64,000 nucleotides of DNA, taken from positions 32,267,809 to 32,331,808 of the forward strand of contig CM064653.1 of the NCBI GenBank assembly GCA_032717465.1. Reading direction: 5' to 3'. The notes below the pieces were generated by a model, which saw nothing but the letters and a program-made list of their open reading frames with translations, did no database searches and was not told where the DNA came from. The DNA comes from Coenobita brevimanus (taxonomy: Eukaryota; Arthropoda; Malacostraca; Decapoda; Coenobitidae). Made by a program: the position numbers and the translations under genes. This document shows, one piece after another, positions 8,993-20,000 of this stretch. Each line of letters begins with the position of its first letter. Within the stretch, counting starts at the first letter, position 1.

Positions 8993-11522
8993 GAAGGTGG
9001 ATGGAATAGTTGGTGAGTGGGGTGTGCCTGCTGAGACAGATGAGAATGGCAGTGCATTAGTGGACATTTGTGCTGGTGATAGCCAATACCCTCTTCAGGC
9101 ATAAAATGATCCACAGATATACATGGTGAGTGATGAGAAGGGCGGGGGGTGAGCTGAATGAAAGGAAGGCAATGATTGATTATGTGTGTGAGGATGAAAG
9201 GATATGAAGATGTGTAATGGATGCAAGAGCTTATAGAGGTTGGGGGAGTGGACTTTTTGACCACTACTTGGTGGTGGCCAGAATTAGGATCCAAGTAAGA
9301 TGGAGAAATAGAAGGGAAAGACGAGAGGAAGGGGTAGTTGCAAGGAGAGTGGAAAGGTTACAAGAGGATGAGAAAAAGGCAGAGTATAAGAGAGAAGTGG
9401 AAGAACGAATGAACAAAAATGAATTGGAGCAGATGGGGGACATGGAAGGTGTGTGCAGGATATTTACAGAAGAAATATGTGCAGCATGTGATGTGGTGTG
9501 TGGAAGGAAGAGAAGACGGAGGGGGGTGCAAGGAACAGCGTGGTGGACTGAAGAGGTGAGACAGGTTGTGGCACCAAAGAAGAAAGCATACAATGAATGG
9601 ATGAGAAATAGGGGCGTGGAAGAAGTTGAGAGGCAGAAGAGAGAGTTATATGTAGAAAGAAAGAGAGAGGTGAAAAGATTAGTAAGAGAGAGTAAGAAGA
9701 GAGTGGATGAGGAATTTGGAAGGAATTTGAGTGTAAAGTGGAGGGACTGTAAGAAAATGTTCAGGAAAGAGGTGAAGAGAGTAAGACAGGGTGGGAGTGA
9801 GGTTAGCAGGGGAGTGAAAGATAAAAATGGTAGGGTAGATTACTAGTGGAGAAGGGAGAAAAAGTGAGCAGATGGAGAGAACACTTTAAGGAATTGTTGA
9901 ACATAAAGGATGGAATTAATGAGAGTATAAGTGGCTGGGGAGTGGCTGGGAGAAGGAGGGAGGTGAGAAGACAGGAAGAAATCAGTAAGATAGAAGTTGT
10001 GGAAGCAATGAAGAAAGTTAAATTGGGGAAAGCCCCAGGAATTGATGGAGTGTGTGGTGAAATGCTGAAGCATGGGGGAGAGATAGTAGTAGAATGGATG
10101 TGGAAGATGTGCAGATTGGCCTGGGAGGAAGGTAGAGTCCCGGAGGATAGGAATTCAGGTATAAATATTCCCTTGTACAAAGGAAAAGGGGAAAAAGAAG
10201 TGTGTGGTAATCATTAGGGGCATTTGTCTTCTTAGTATATGGTAGGATACTTATTGACAGAGTTAGAGAAAGAACAGAGGAATTAGTTGGAGAAGAACAG
10301 GGAGGCTTTAGGAAGGGAAGAGGTTGTGTAGATCAGATATTCATTCATAGATCTTTAGTGGAAAAGTTTCTAGAGAAGGGAAAGAAGTTGTATTCGGCTT
10401 TCATGGACTTGGAGAAAGCATATGACAGGGTGGATAGACAAGGATTGTGGAAAGTATTAAGAATATATGGAGTAGATGGGAAGTTGTTGAATGCTGTGAA
10501 GAGTATGTATGATGGTGCGAAGGCTGCAGTGCGTGTGGATGGTGAACTGAGTGAATTTTTCTCTTTGAAAGTTGGGTTGAAACAGGGATGTGTCATGTCT
10601 CCATGGTTGTTCAATCTGTACATGGATGGGGTAATAAAAGAGGTACAAGATAGGGTAGTGGATGTTGGAGTGGCCTTGGTGAGAGAGGATAGAGTTTGGA
10701 AACTCCCTGTACTGTTGTTTGCAGATGATACTGTGTTATTGAGTGAAGACAAAGGGGAGCTGCAAGGCTTGGTGGATGAGTTTGGGAGAATGTGTAAGAA
10801 ACGGAATCTAAAGGTGAATGTAGGGAAGAGTAAAGTGATGGTCTTTGAGAGAGGTGAAGTCAGTGAATGTACAGGGAGGTTGGATGGTGAGGACTTGGAA
10901 AATGTGAGTACGTTTAAGTACTTGGGTAGTGTGATGAGTAAGGATGGAGGTTTGGAGGGTGAAGTGCTTGAAAGGGTCTTCAGGGAAGAAAGGTTGCTGG
11001 TTCTTTGAAAGCAGTGATAAGAAACAAGGAAGTGAGCATGGAAGTGAAAAAGTTACCACATGACAGTATTGTGATACCAACTCTAACGTATGGAAGTGAA
11101 GCTTGGACGTTGTTGGAAGGACACAAGTCAAGAGTGAGAGCAGTGGAAATGAGTTATTTAAGAGAAGCCTGTGGAGTCACATGGAGAGATAGGCTTACGA
11201 ATGAGGATATAAAGGAGCGTTGTGGTGTGGATGTGGATGTGATAGGAAGCGTTATGAGGAACACACTGAGGTGGTTTGGCCTGTGGAGAGGATGGAGGGA
11301 GAAAGACTGACAAAGAGAGTGTATGTGAGTGAGGTGGAGGGGGGAAGAGGGAGGGGGAGGCCGAGGATGAGATGGAGGGATGGGGTGGAGAGGTATATGA
11401 GAGAGGGGAGTGTGAGTTGGGAGCAGGGCAGTGAAATGGCAGGGGACAGGGCGACGTGGAGGTGATTTGTTTGTGGCCACCCCAAACGGGATTGAGGCAT
11501 CTGGCAACAGACAGATAGATAG

Positions 11523-11524
<2 letters not shown>
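8990..11524 (+). mobile_element. RTE-like LINE, copy C (5'-truncated, decayed)
   Basis: Parallels copy D from within the endonuclease domain to the 3' end. It ends CATCTGGCAACAGACAGATAG, leading into TA repeats. It starts in the endonuclease region equivalent to 15480 in copy D and abuts the end of a MITE. The frame is interrupted near 9840, 10215-10340 and 11000-11010. Confidence 0.88.
9217..11465 (+). pseudogene. RTE endonuclease/reverse transcriptase remnant (copy C)
   Basis: Open pieces at 9217-9846, 9846-10217, 10358-11008, 11005-11310 and 11220-11465 follow the order of the intact protein. They run from the end of the endonuclease ('FDHYLVVARIR', with SDH mutated to FDH), through 'GKAPGIDGVCGEML' and 'GLKQGCVMSPW', to 'LLFADDTVLLSED' and 'GRPRMRWRDGVERYM'. 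Several frameshifts and stops inactivate it. Confidence 0.87.

Positions 11525-11550
<26 letters not shown>
11523..11550. repeat. (TA)n microsatellite
   Basis: Short TA run joining the RTE copy C tail to the left end of Tigger C. Confidence 0.95.
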
Positions 11551-11551
<1 letters not shown>

Positions 11552-11553
<2 letters not shown>

Positions 11554-12576
11554 GTAACCTCTCAAATAACGCGAGGGTTAGGTTCCTGGAGAGGTCGTGT
11601 TAGTGAAAAATGCATTTTTTAAACATAATTTTCCCATAAGAAACAATGGTAATATTGGGGGTTACGTTCCTGGACTCTGGAAAAGTCTACCCATTTGGGG
11701 AGTTATGCTGTTCTAGACTTAAAGGCAACAGTATTAATTTGAAGGAAAATCCATGTAAAAAACAAAAACAGTATATCTGGGGAGAAATAAACACCATTTG
11801 AGCCCTAGTTGGGTTATTTCTCCCCAAATACATACTGTTTTTGTTTTTTACATGGATTCTCTTTCAATTCTGCTTCATTCACGGCATTGTGAAAGTTCCT
11901 CAACATTATTAATGCATTAGTAGGTCATAAAAACACTACAGTAAAAGCAACATTTTTATTACAGTAAGTAGGTCACAAACAATAACAACACACAGCCTCA
12001 CTTCATCAATGCATCACTCGTCATCTGCTGCTGTCCCTCCTTAACTCGCTACCCCACCTCCCACAGCTCCCTACCCTAAATTTTTTGTCCCCTCTCACTC
12101 TGCTGTCCTTCCTCTTCCTCTGACTCCCGTGCTACTGGTGATGAAGATAACTCCCTCAAGTTTTCTGTTTTCTTCATAAAGAACTGCTCTATCTTGGTGT
12201 GAGTGGTTTTCTTCTTTCTGTTCTGCAGCATCAAGTTGTAACAATTTAGATCTACCATCACTTTCCTGACCAAATTTTGTCCGAAAATGAGCCAAATTGC
12301 TCAGAATGGGGCCAAACTTCATTTTCGAATATTATAGTTCGAATAAAACCAGTTTAAGCAACAGACAAATAAAAAATTTTATTTATGCATAAACTGCCAC
12401 ACACGGTCTATCAGCACGGGACTCCAAGGCGCACACGGTTAATTTGAAACCATCACATATGGGTAAAGTCGCTTTAAATCGAGACACCCTTGTTAGTTAA
12501 ACATATCTCCTTAAATACTTGCTTGTGTTAAAACGAAAACGCGTTTTTTAAACTCATGTTAGTTGAGAGGCAACTG
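11552..12576 (-). mobile_element. Tigger C: internally deleted pogo/Tigger element
   Basis: The left terminus CAGTAACCTCTCAAATAAC (11552) and the reverse-complemented right terminus CAGTTGCCTCTCAACTAAC (12576) form imperfect inverted repeats. TA flanks both sides (11550-11551, 12577-12578). Only a C-terminal transposase-like fragment remains, on the minus strand. Confidence 0.78.
12076..12322 (-). pseudogene. Possible C-terminal fragment of a Tigger transposase
   Basis: The open piece reads 'KKTTHTKIEQFFMKK' followed by an acidic, Ser-rich tail. 'QTTLDxFF'-like endings are common at the C-terminus of Tigger transposases, so this is the likely origin. It is too short and degraded for more. 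Confidence 0.45.
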
Positions 12577-12593
12577 TATGTGTGTATATTTTG

Positions 12594-12599
<6 letters not shown>

Positions 12600-12627
<28 letters not shown>
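12600..12627. repeat. (TA)n microsatellite, likely SINE insertion site
   Basis: TA run immediately before the 5S-headed SINE. Another TA run follows the SINE tail (12823-12852), then a short (AC)n. Confidence 0.93.
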
Positions 12628-12631
<4 letters not shown>

Positions 12632-12696
12632 CAACATTGGGTCTGGTTAGTACTTGGATGGGTGACCACCTGGGAACACCAGATGCTGTTGGCATA
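12628..12696 (+). pseudogene. 5S rRNA-derived segment (3' half)
   Basis: It covers roughly nucleotides 50-120 of 5S rRNA, including the box C region and the closing 3' sequence. The 5' half is missing, so this cannot make a ribosomal 5S RNA. It is the SINE head rather than an rRNA gene. Confidence 0.85.
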
Positions 12697-12822
12697 ACGT
12701 TCTCCCTATGTGTCAAGTGGGGTTGGTGAAGGATTAGTGCCCCTCCCTGTAAAACAATTAACTCTAAGCCCTTGGCCACCTCGTTTGGGATACATGGCAT
12801 CTGGCAATGAATGAATGATGAA
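12628..12822 (+). mobile_element. 5S-rRNA-headed SINE with RTE-derived body and tail
   Basis: The head, 12628-12696, matches the 3' half of 5S rRNA: GGTTAGTACTTGGATGGG (box C of the internal promoter), then a GGGAACACC block and GCTGTTGGCA. The body at about 12719-12748 matches the RTE 5' region (inverse of 16011-16036). The 3' end, GGCCACCTCG ... GGCATCTGGCAA plus TGAA repeats, parallels the RTE 3' end. SINEs with 5S heads are known as the SINE3 class; RTE as the partner is inferred from the shared ends. Confidence 0.88.
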
Positions 12823-12921
12823 TATATATATATATATATATACTGTATATATATACACACACACACACATATAAAAAAAATGTAATTAAGTTGAATTTAG
12901 GAGGGACTTTTTCAAGGCTTG

Positions 12922-15900
12922 TCTATCTATCTATCTATTGCTAGACGCCTCAATCCCGTTTGGGGTGGCCACAAACAAATCACCTCCAAGTCGCCCTGTC
13001 CCTCGCCATTTCACTGCCCTGCTCCCAACTCACACCCCCCTCTCTCATATACCTCTCCACCCCATCCCTCCATCTCATCCTCGGCCTCCCCCTCCCTCTT
13101 CCCCCCTCCACCTCACTCACATACACTCTCTTCGTCAGTCTTTCACCCTCCATCCTCTCCACATGGCCAAACCACCTCAGTGTGTTCCTCATAACACTTC
13201 CTATCACATCCACATCCACACCACAATGCTCCTTTATATCCTCATTCGTCAGCCTGTCTCTTCATGTGACTCCACAGGCTTCTCTTAAATAACTCATATC
13301 CACTGCTCTCACTATTGACTTGTGTCCTTCCAACAACGTCCAAGCTTCACTTCCGTACGTTAGAGTTGGTATCACAATACTGTCATGTAGTAACTTTTTC
13401 ACTTCCATGCTCACTTCCTTGTTTCTTATCACTGCTTTCAAAGAACCAGCAACCTTTCTTCCCTGCTGTACCCTTTCGAGCACTTCACCCTCCAAACCTC
13501 CATCCATACTCATCACACTACCCAAGTACTTAAACGTACTCACATTTTCCAATTCCTCACCATCCAACCTCGCTGTACATTCACTGACTTCACCTCTCTC
13601 AAAGACCATCACTTTACTCTTCCCTGCATTCACCTTTAGATTCCGTTTCTTACACATTCTCCCAAACTCATCCACCAAGCCTTGCAGCTCCCCTTTGTCT
13701 TCACTCAACAACACAGTATCATCTGCAAACAACAGTACAGGGAGTTTCCAAACTCTATCCTCTCTCACCAAGGCCACTCCAACATCCACTACCCTACCTT
13801 GTACCTCTTTTATTACCCCATCCATGTACATATTGAACAACCATAGAGACATGACACATCCCTGTTTCAACCCAACTTTCAAAGAGAAAAATTCACTTAG
13901 TTTACCATCCACACGCACTGCAGCCTTCGCACCATCATACATACTCTTCACAGCATTCAACAACTTCCCATCTACTCCATATATTCTTAACACTTTCCAC
14001 AATCCTTGTCTATCCACCCTGTCATATGCTTTCTCCAAATCCATGAAAGCTGCATACAACTTCCTTCCCTTCTCTAGAAACTTTTCTACTAAAGATCTAA
14101 GAATGAATATCTGATCTACACAACCTCTTCCCTTCCTAAAGCCTCCCTGTTCTTCTCCAACTAATTTCTCTGTTCTTTCTCTAACTCTGTCAATAAGTAT
14201 CCTACCATACACTTTTCCTATTATACTAAGAAGACAAATCCCCCTATGATTACCACACACTTCTTTTTCCCCTTTTCCTTTGTACAAGGGAATAATTATA
14301 CCTGAATTCCAATCCTCCGGGACTCTACCTTCCTCCCAGGCCAATCTGGACATCTTCCACATCCATTCTACAACTATCTCTCCCCCATGCTTCAGCATTT
14401 CACCACACACTCCATCAATTCCTGGGGCTTTCCCCAATTTAACTTTCTTCATTGCTTCCACAACTTCTATCCTACCGATTTCTTCCTGTCTTCTCACCTC
14501 CCTCCTTCTCCCAGCCACTCCCCAGCCACTTATACTCACATTACTTCCATCCTCTATGTTCAACAATTCCTTAAAGTGTTCTCTCCATCTGCTCACTTTT
14601 TCTCCCTTCTCCACTAGTAATCTACCATTTTTATCTTTCACTCCCCTGCTAACTTCACTTCCACCCTGTCTTACTCTTTTCACCTCTTTCCAGAACATTT
14701 TCTTACAGTCCCTCCACTTTACACTCAAATTCCTTCCAAATTCCTCATCCACTCTCTTCTTACTCTCTCTTACTAATCTTTTCACCTCTCTCTTTCTCTC
14801 TACATATAACTCTCTCTTCCGCCTCTCAACTTCTTCCACGCCCCTATTTCTCATCCATTCATTGTATGCTTTCTTCTTTGGTGCCACAACCTGTCTCACC
14901 TCTTCAGTCCACCACGCTGTTCCTTGCACCCCCCTCCGTCTTCTCTTCCTTCCACACACCACATCACATGCTGCACATATTTCTTCTGTAAATATCCTAC
15001 ACACACCTTCCACGTCCCCCATCTGCTCCAATTCATATTTGCTCAATCGTTCCTCCACTTCTCTCTTATACTCTGCCTTTTTCTCATCCTCTTGTAACCT
15101 TTCCACTCTCCTTGCAACTACTCCTTCCTCTCGTCTTTCTGTTCTTCTATTCCTCCATCTTACTTGCATTCTAATTCTGGCCACCACCAAGTAGTGGTCA
15201 GAAAGTCCACTCCCCCTACCTCTATAAACTCTTGCATCCATTACACATCTTCGCATCCTTTCATCCACACACACGTAATCAATCATTGCCTTCCTTTCAT
15301 TCAGTTCGCCACCCACCCTTCTCATCACTCGCCATGTATACCTGTGGATCATTTTATGCCTGAAGAGGGTATTGGCTATCACCAACCCCCTCCCAGCACA
15401 AATGTCCACTAACACACTGCCATTCTCATCTATCTCAGCAGGCACACCCCACTCACCAACTATCCCATCCACCTTCACATTCCCAACTTTACCATTCATA
15501 TCACCAATCAAAAACACTCTCTCATTCCTTCCAAACTTTTCCATGCACACTTCTACATTTGTCCAGAACTCTTCTCTCACTCTTCTAGCATGATCTTGCC
15601 GCATACACACACACAATCGCCCACATTTGTATTCCAACTTTCAACTTTACCCACACAATCCTTGACCCAACTGATCCATACTGTCTTATGCTCTTCTTCC
15701 ATCTTTTACTCACAACTATACATACTCCTTCCTTTGCCCTCTCATTCTCACCTACTCCTGCACATATACCCCATCCATACTCCCATTCTCTCACAGTTTC
15801 TCCTCTCCATTTTGTTTCAGTTATTCCACATACATCCACTTTCGCACCCTGAAGCACCTGGACAATCTCTATCTCTTTCACCTCATCATTCGCTCCCCTT

Positions 15901-16110
15901 ACATTCCACGTTCCAACAACCATGTCCTTTGTCCGGTCCTTGGTCGTCATCGTTTGGTCAGTCCTTGTCCGAGGCTTATTGTTTGTTTTTTTAGTTAGTT
16001 GTTTTCCGGGGAGGGGCACTAATCCTCCGCCAACCCTTTTAGTCGCCTTTTATGACAAGCAGGGATACTGGGGGAGTATTCTTGAAAAAAAACCCTACCC
16101 CCAGGGGGGG
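12922..16110 (-). mobile_element. RTE-like LINE, copy D (near full length)
   Basis: The most complete copy, about 3.2 kb. The 3' tail (left, 12922-12939) is a run of TCTA. The 5' non-coding leader (16110-16020) reads on the minus strand with CTTGTCATAAAAGGCGAC. One long ORF follows with endonuclease, reverse transcriptase and C-terminal domains, broken by one frameshift and one stop. The right flank (16112-16220) resembles part of the MITE at 59180-59676. Confidence 0.92.
13262..16019 (-). pseudogene. RTE endonuclease-reverse transcriptase (copy D; one frameshift, one stop)
   Basis: The first piece (16019-15585) begins the AP-like endonuclease: 'VVGTWNVRGANDEVKEIE' and 'DVCGITETKWRGE'. A frameshift near 15600 leads into a 791-residue open piece (15637-13262). 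That piece continues the endonuclease ('GDMNGKVGN', 'LSDHYLVVARIR'), then the reverse transcriptase with 'GKAPGIDGVCGEML', 'DLEKAYDRVDRQ', 'GLKQGCVMS' and catalytic 'FADDTVLL'. TGA at 13262-13264 replaces the Trp codon of 'GVTWRDRL', cutting off the last ~100 residues, which are still visible down to about 12950. The endonuclease nicks target DNA and the RT copies LINE RNA there. Confidence 0.92.
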
Positions 16111-16111
16111 T

Positions 16112-16216
16112 GTCTGACACTATTAATTTTTCCGATAAGGTCTCTTTTTTGTTCAGTACAGATTTAGTCCAGTATGGTAGTACTGTCTGACAAAAGTACC
16201 ATACTGGATGCGTATA

Positions 16217-16268
<52 letters not shown>

Positions 16269-16278
16269 TGTATGTATA
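16112..16278. other. MITE fragment with hairpin, then (TA)n
   Basis: 16128-16215 matches part of the MITE at 59580-59670. It has inverted arms TCCAGTATGGTA (16171-16182) and TACCATACTGGA (16198-16209). A (TA)n run fills 16214-16265. Confidence 0.55.
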
Positions 16279-16400
16279 AGAAATCTCTCCAATATCCAAT
16301 GTAATACAGCCAAAGGTATGTCCGGGAAGTTGGTTTGTCCGGATACTGGGACCCTGCCTCCTGGACTGGTGCTTATTGACCCTAACCCAGCCTAACTCAG
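16279..16400 (-). mobile_element. Fragment of a Tigger D-type 3' end
   Basis: Read on the minus strand it resembles the 3' non-coding end of the Tigger elements at 17052 and 20368: GAGTTAGG near 16395, GTCCGGATA-type motifs and a terminal CAATATTGGAGAG-like end. The rest of the element could not be traced. Confidence 0.45.
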
Positions 16401-16590
16401 AAAACTACCTACCTTATGAACTTAAAACAGTGACACCCACTTCCCAAGGAACTGAAAACAGTGACATCCACTTGGCAGTCTGTTATGTGGTGGAACAGTG
16501 TGAAAACATAGTAAATGTGAACCTTAGTTCATGGATAGTAAAATGAATGTTTGGTGTAAAGGCACTGAGTAGTCAGTTTTAAAGTAGCAC

Positions 16591-16850
16591 ACTAACCTTT
16601 TTGGCAGCAACGCATCTTTTCTGCAACTGTGAAAAGAGTTGATCCTTTTTACATGCCATTCGTATTTCCACTAGCCTTCCACCAGCACCTGCTTGGCAAA
16701 CAGTGTAGTGACGGCAGCCTGTAGTGATATCTGCCAGTGGACTGCCCAGTGCTCTGCTGCGACACAGGTCTACGCTAGTGCTATCTGTGGGAAGATTATA
16801 TCTGGCAATTATTTTGCTTTCTGCTTGCACCTTGGTACTGGTACCTCTTG
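16591..16850 (-). CDS. Candidate host exon: CBM14-like chitin-binding domain
   Basis: A minus-strand open frame (16911-16579) contains 'CRSRALGSPLADITTGC', then 'RHYTVC', 'RMAC' and 'LFSQLQKRC'. Cysteine spacings of 15, 5, 14 and 12 match CBM14/peritrophin-A domains and nearly equal those of the domain in exons A and B (15, 5, 15, 12). The sixth cysteine would lie in a further exon. A good splice donor, AAAAAG then GTTAGT, ends the exon at 16591 (phase 0). The acceptor is not settled: several AGs lie between about 16800 and 16850. Same strand as the other chitin-binding exons and downstream of them, so it may belong to the same gene; that link is inferred. Confidence 0.6.
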
Positions 16851-17020
16851 TTTTTGGCAAAGGATATGTTGGAATATGCATAGTACAGTGCAGTAATGCC
16901 TCAAGTACCATATTGACGAAGTCCTTATAAAAAGTTATTAAAATGGCACAATGATAAGAGAAGGAAAATATTAAGTAAGGCTGCTACCCAGCCTACTAGT
17001 TTAGTCTACCAGAAAAAAAA

Positions 17021-17023
<3 letters not shown>

Positions 17024-17050
<27 letters not shown>
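17024..17050. repeat. (TA)n microsatellite
   Basis: TA run immediately before Tigger D1, supplying its TA target dinucleotide. Confidence 0.95.
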
Positions 17051-17051
<1 letters not shown>

Positions 17052-17054
<3 letters not shown>

Positions 17055-20000
17055 TAATCACTCTAATATCCGGACGCCCAATAACCGAACATCCCCACTA
17101 ACCGAACCTTATCGTCCTGGGATCAAACATTCCCAAAATGGTCCAAAAAAAAAAAAAAAAAAAAAAATTTTTTTTTTATTTTTTTTTTTTTTTTTTTTTT
17201 GCCGTCCGTAATTTGAACTTGCGGCGCGCGCCGCGTGAGAGCATTGTTTTGGTTTGTCATTCCTCCGACGTCCGATAGAGCGCCGCTGCATCCTCCCCAC
17301 TTCCCGCCTGTCTCTCACCGCGACTGGACCTACGCTCTTCGCCATGGCTGCCCACGTGCTCGCTTTTGTGGTGGTGCCGTACTTGCTGCAAGGCCTCCTG
17401 CTGCTCTCTGCCCTCCTCTTAATGTGTGTGATGATGGCCCCGCCTCCTGAGAAAAGGAAGAGAGTGGTGTTGACTCTGGAGAAGAAACGGGAGATATTGG
17501 AGAAAGTTGATGCGGGTTGGTCTTCTTCACGCATTCTCCGCGAGTTTAACCTGGCCTGGTCGACTTTGTTCGATATCAAGCGTTCCCGAGACAAACTCAT
17601 GCAGTACACGGCTGACTTCTCGTCGAGAAGCAAACGCAACGTGGAAAGGAAGGTTATGTTTACCCCCAAGTTTGCAGAAATCGACCAATCCACGTTGATT
17701 TGGTACCGACAGCAACGTGCAGCTGGTGTGATGGTACGTGGAACGGAGCTGAAGGCTGCTGCTGAGAAGTTTGCAAGGCTTCAGGACGCCCTAGACTTCA
17801 AGGCATCCGAGGGTTGGCTCTTCGCGTTCAAGTTGCGACATGGCCTTACAAACCGTAAAGCACATGGCGAAGCATTGGACGCTAACGAGGATGGAGTTGA
17901 CGAGTTTCGGCACAAGGTGAAAGGCTTGATCGACAGGGAGGGCCTCACTCACGGTCAAGTCTATAACGCAGACGAAACTGGCCTATTCTATCGCTAGGTG
18001 CCAACGAACACTCTAGCCGATGAGACGGAGAAGCGTGTACCTGGCCGCAAGCTTTCTAAGGAACAGATATCTGCTTTGTGTTGTGCCAGTGCTAACGGCA
18101 TGCACCGGCTTAAGCCCGTTATTGTTGGCCGTGCAAAGCAGCCTCGGTGCCTTCGTGGGGTGATGGATGTCCTTCCTGTCGTATGGTACTTGAAAGCATG
18201 GTTCACAGCTGTGATTTTCAAAGACTGGTTTCACCGTCACTTCGTCAAGGAGGTCATCCAGTACCAGACGAAGACACTGGGAATTACTCGCGACCAGGTA
18301 AAGGCTCTCCTCCTCGACAATGCACCTGCCCACCCGTGCGACAAGGACTTGGTTGCTGAGAATGGCCGTATTAGGTGCATGTTTCTGCCACCTAATATGA
18401 CTGCTCTCATTCAACCCATGGACCAAGGAGTGATCGTGGCAACAAAGCGCCTGTACCGTCGGAAGTTCCTGGACGAGGTGATGGTTGTTCTCGAGGACGA
18501 GGACGAGCGCAGGGAAGGACGTGACACTCGAGGCAAGCGGACTTTGGAAAACCTTTGCCGCTACAACATCAAGTCTGCGCTGTACAACTGGGCTAGTGCA
18601 TGGAAGGAAGTCCCCGTGAAAACTCTTGAAAATGGTTGGTCTCGTCTGCTTCTCGGAACAGATGTGGAGTACGATTTCCTAGGGTTTGACGTGGATGACT
18701 TCCATGCACGGCTACGTACGCACGGCAACGATGTTGATGTGGACGATGTTCGTGAGTGGTTGGACGACGACGAGGGCGATCCTGTGTATCAGACGTTGTC
18801 TGATATTGAGATCGCGTCTTCGGTTGCTGGTGTCAGTCCTGAACTTGAAGATTCCGACGACGAAGGCGATGATGATGCGGACTCCTCTCAGCAGGACACT
18901 ACTCCAGCCATCCCCAAGCAGAGCGCACTCCGGGAACATCTAGAGTTTGTCCTAGACTACCTGGAACACCTGGACTGCGACAGGGAGATGGGGCCCTTGG
19001 GACTCGTGGAGGAAGTGCGTGCTTTCCGGCAGCGCATCATCAGTCGCCAGAATCGTCGGTCCTTGCGTCAGTCAACGATTGACAGTTTTTTCAGACCCGT
19101 GACCCCTGCTGTGCCAAGCTCTGGTTCCACTCCGTTGCCTCCCCAAGACAGGCCCTCATGCTCCGAGCCACAGCCCAGCACATCAGCTACAGTGGAGTCA
19201 CCGCTCGACGTGAGTTTGCGGCTATCTTCAGAGTCTTCTGTAGTCGGTACGCCATCACCACGACCCACCGATGCATCCCTTGGTCGCCTGCCAGTGATAC
19301 TCTTGGACTCTGACAGTGAATAAACAGCAAGAACTTCTCCACTAGACCACAGGGGAATTTTGAGTGTTGTGCAGTGAAAAAAACGGTGTGTTGTGTTAAG
19401 GTTTTCGAAATGAGAGAAAAGACTCAGTGGAAACAAAATTTAACGTAACTAACCTTCTTTGTTTTGGCTTTAGAAATTGAAAAGATTGGGAAAAGTTTAT
19501 GTGCAACACGAAAGTTAACTGGAACATTATTTGGACTAAAGTGAACACTGTGAAGAGAATGGACTTCTGTGTGTTATTGACTAAGTTCAGTGCAAGACTT
19601 CAGGAAGAGTGTACTGCAAGTGCTTCAGGAAATCGTTCTTACTGTCAGAGTCCGAGAGGAGGCGGTTATTCATCGAGGTGGCCAGGGATTTGCTGTAAGT
19701 AGCCAGAATGTTTCATATTATACTTTTTTCCATACTATACTTACCAGAATGTTTCATACTGTACTTTTTTCCATACTATACTTACCTCATGCATGTGCAG
19801 TAGGAATGTGTTTTTCAGAGTTAGGTTCGGTTAGGGTCCATAAGTACCAGAATGTTTATTAATGTATGAACATGCTTCTAAACCCTCATTTTAGGTTTCT
19901 TTTGCATTTATTTCAGTCATTTATGTGCCTTATTGGTGTGATTTGGGTGTTAAATAGGTGCTATGCATGTCCGGAGGGAGTTGTATAGGTGTTTCTCTGA

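Noticed and set aside
12628..12696. Functional 5S rRNA gene
   Set aside because: The 5' half is missing and the segment continues into a SINE body; it is a derived head, not an rRNA gene.
13320..15194. Long plus-strand open frames (264 and 304 codons) opposite RTE copy D, and equivalents at 32345-34219
   Set aside because: They are antisense shadows of the RTE coding strand; Ser/Pro/Thr-rich low-complexity translations that recur wherever the RTE occurs, with no recognisable domain.
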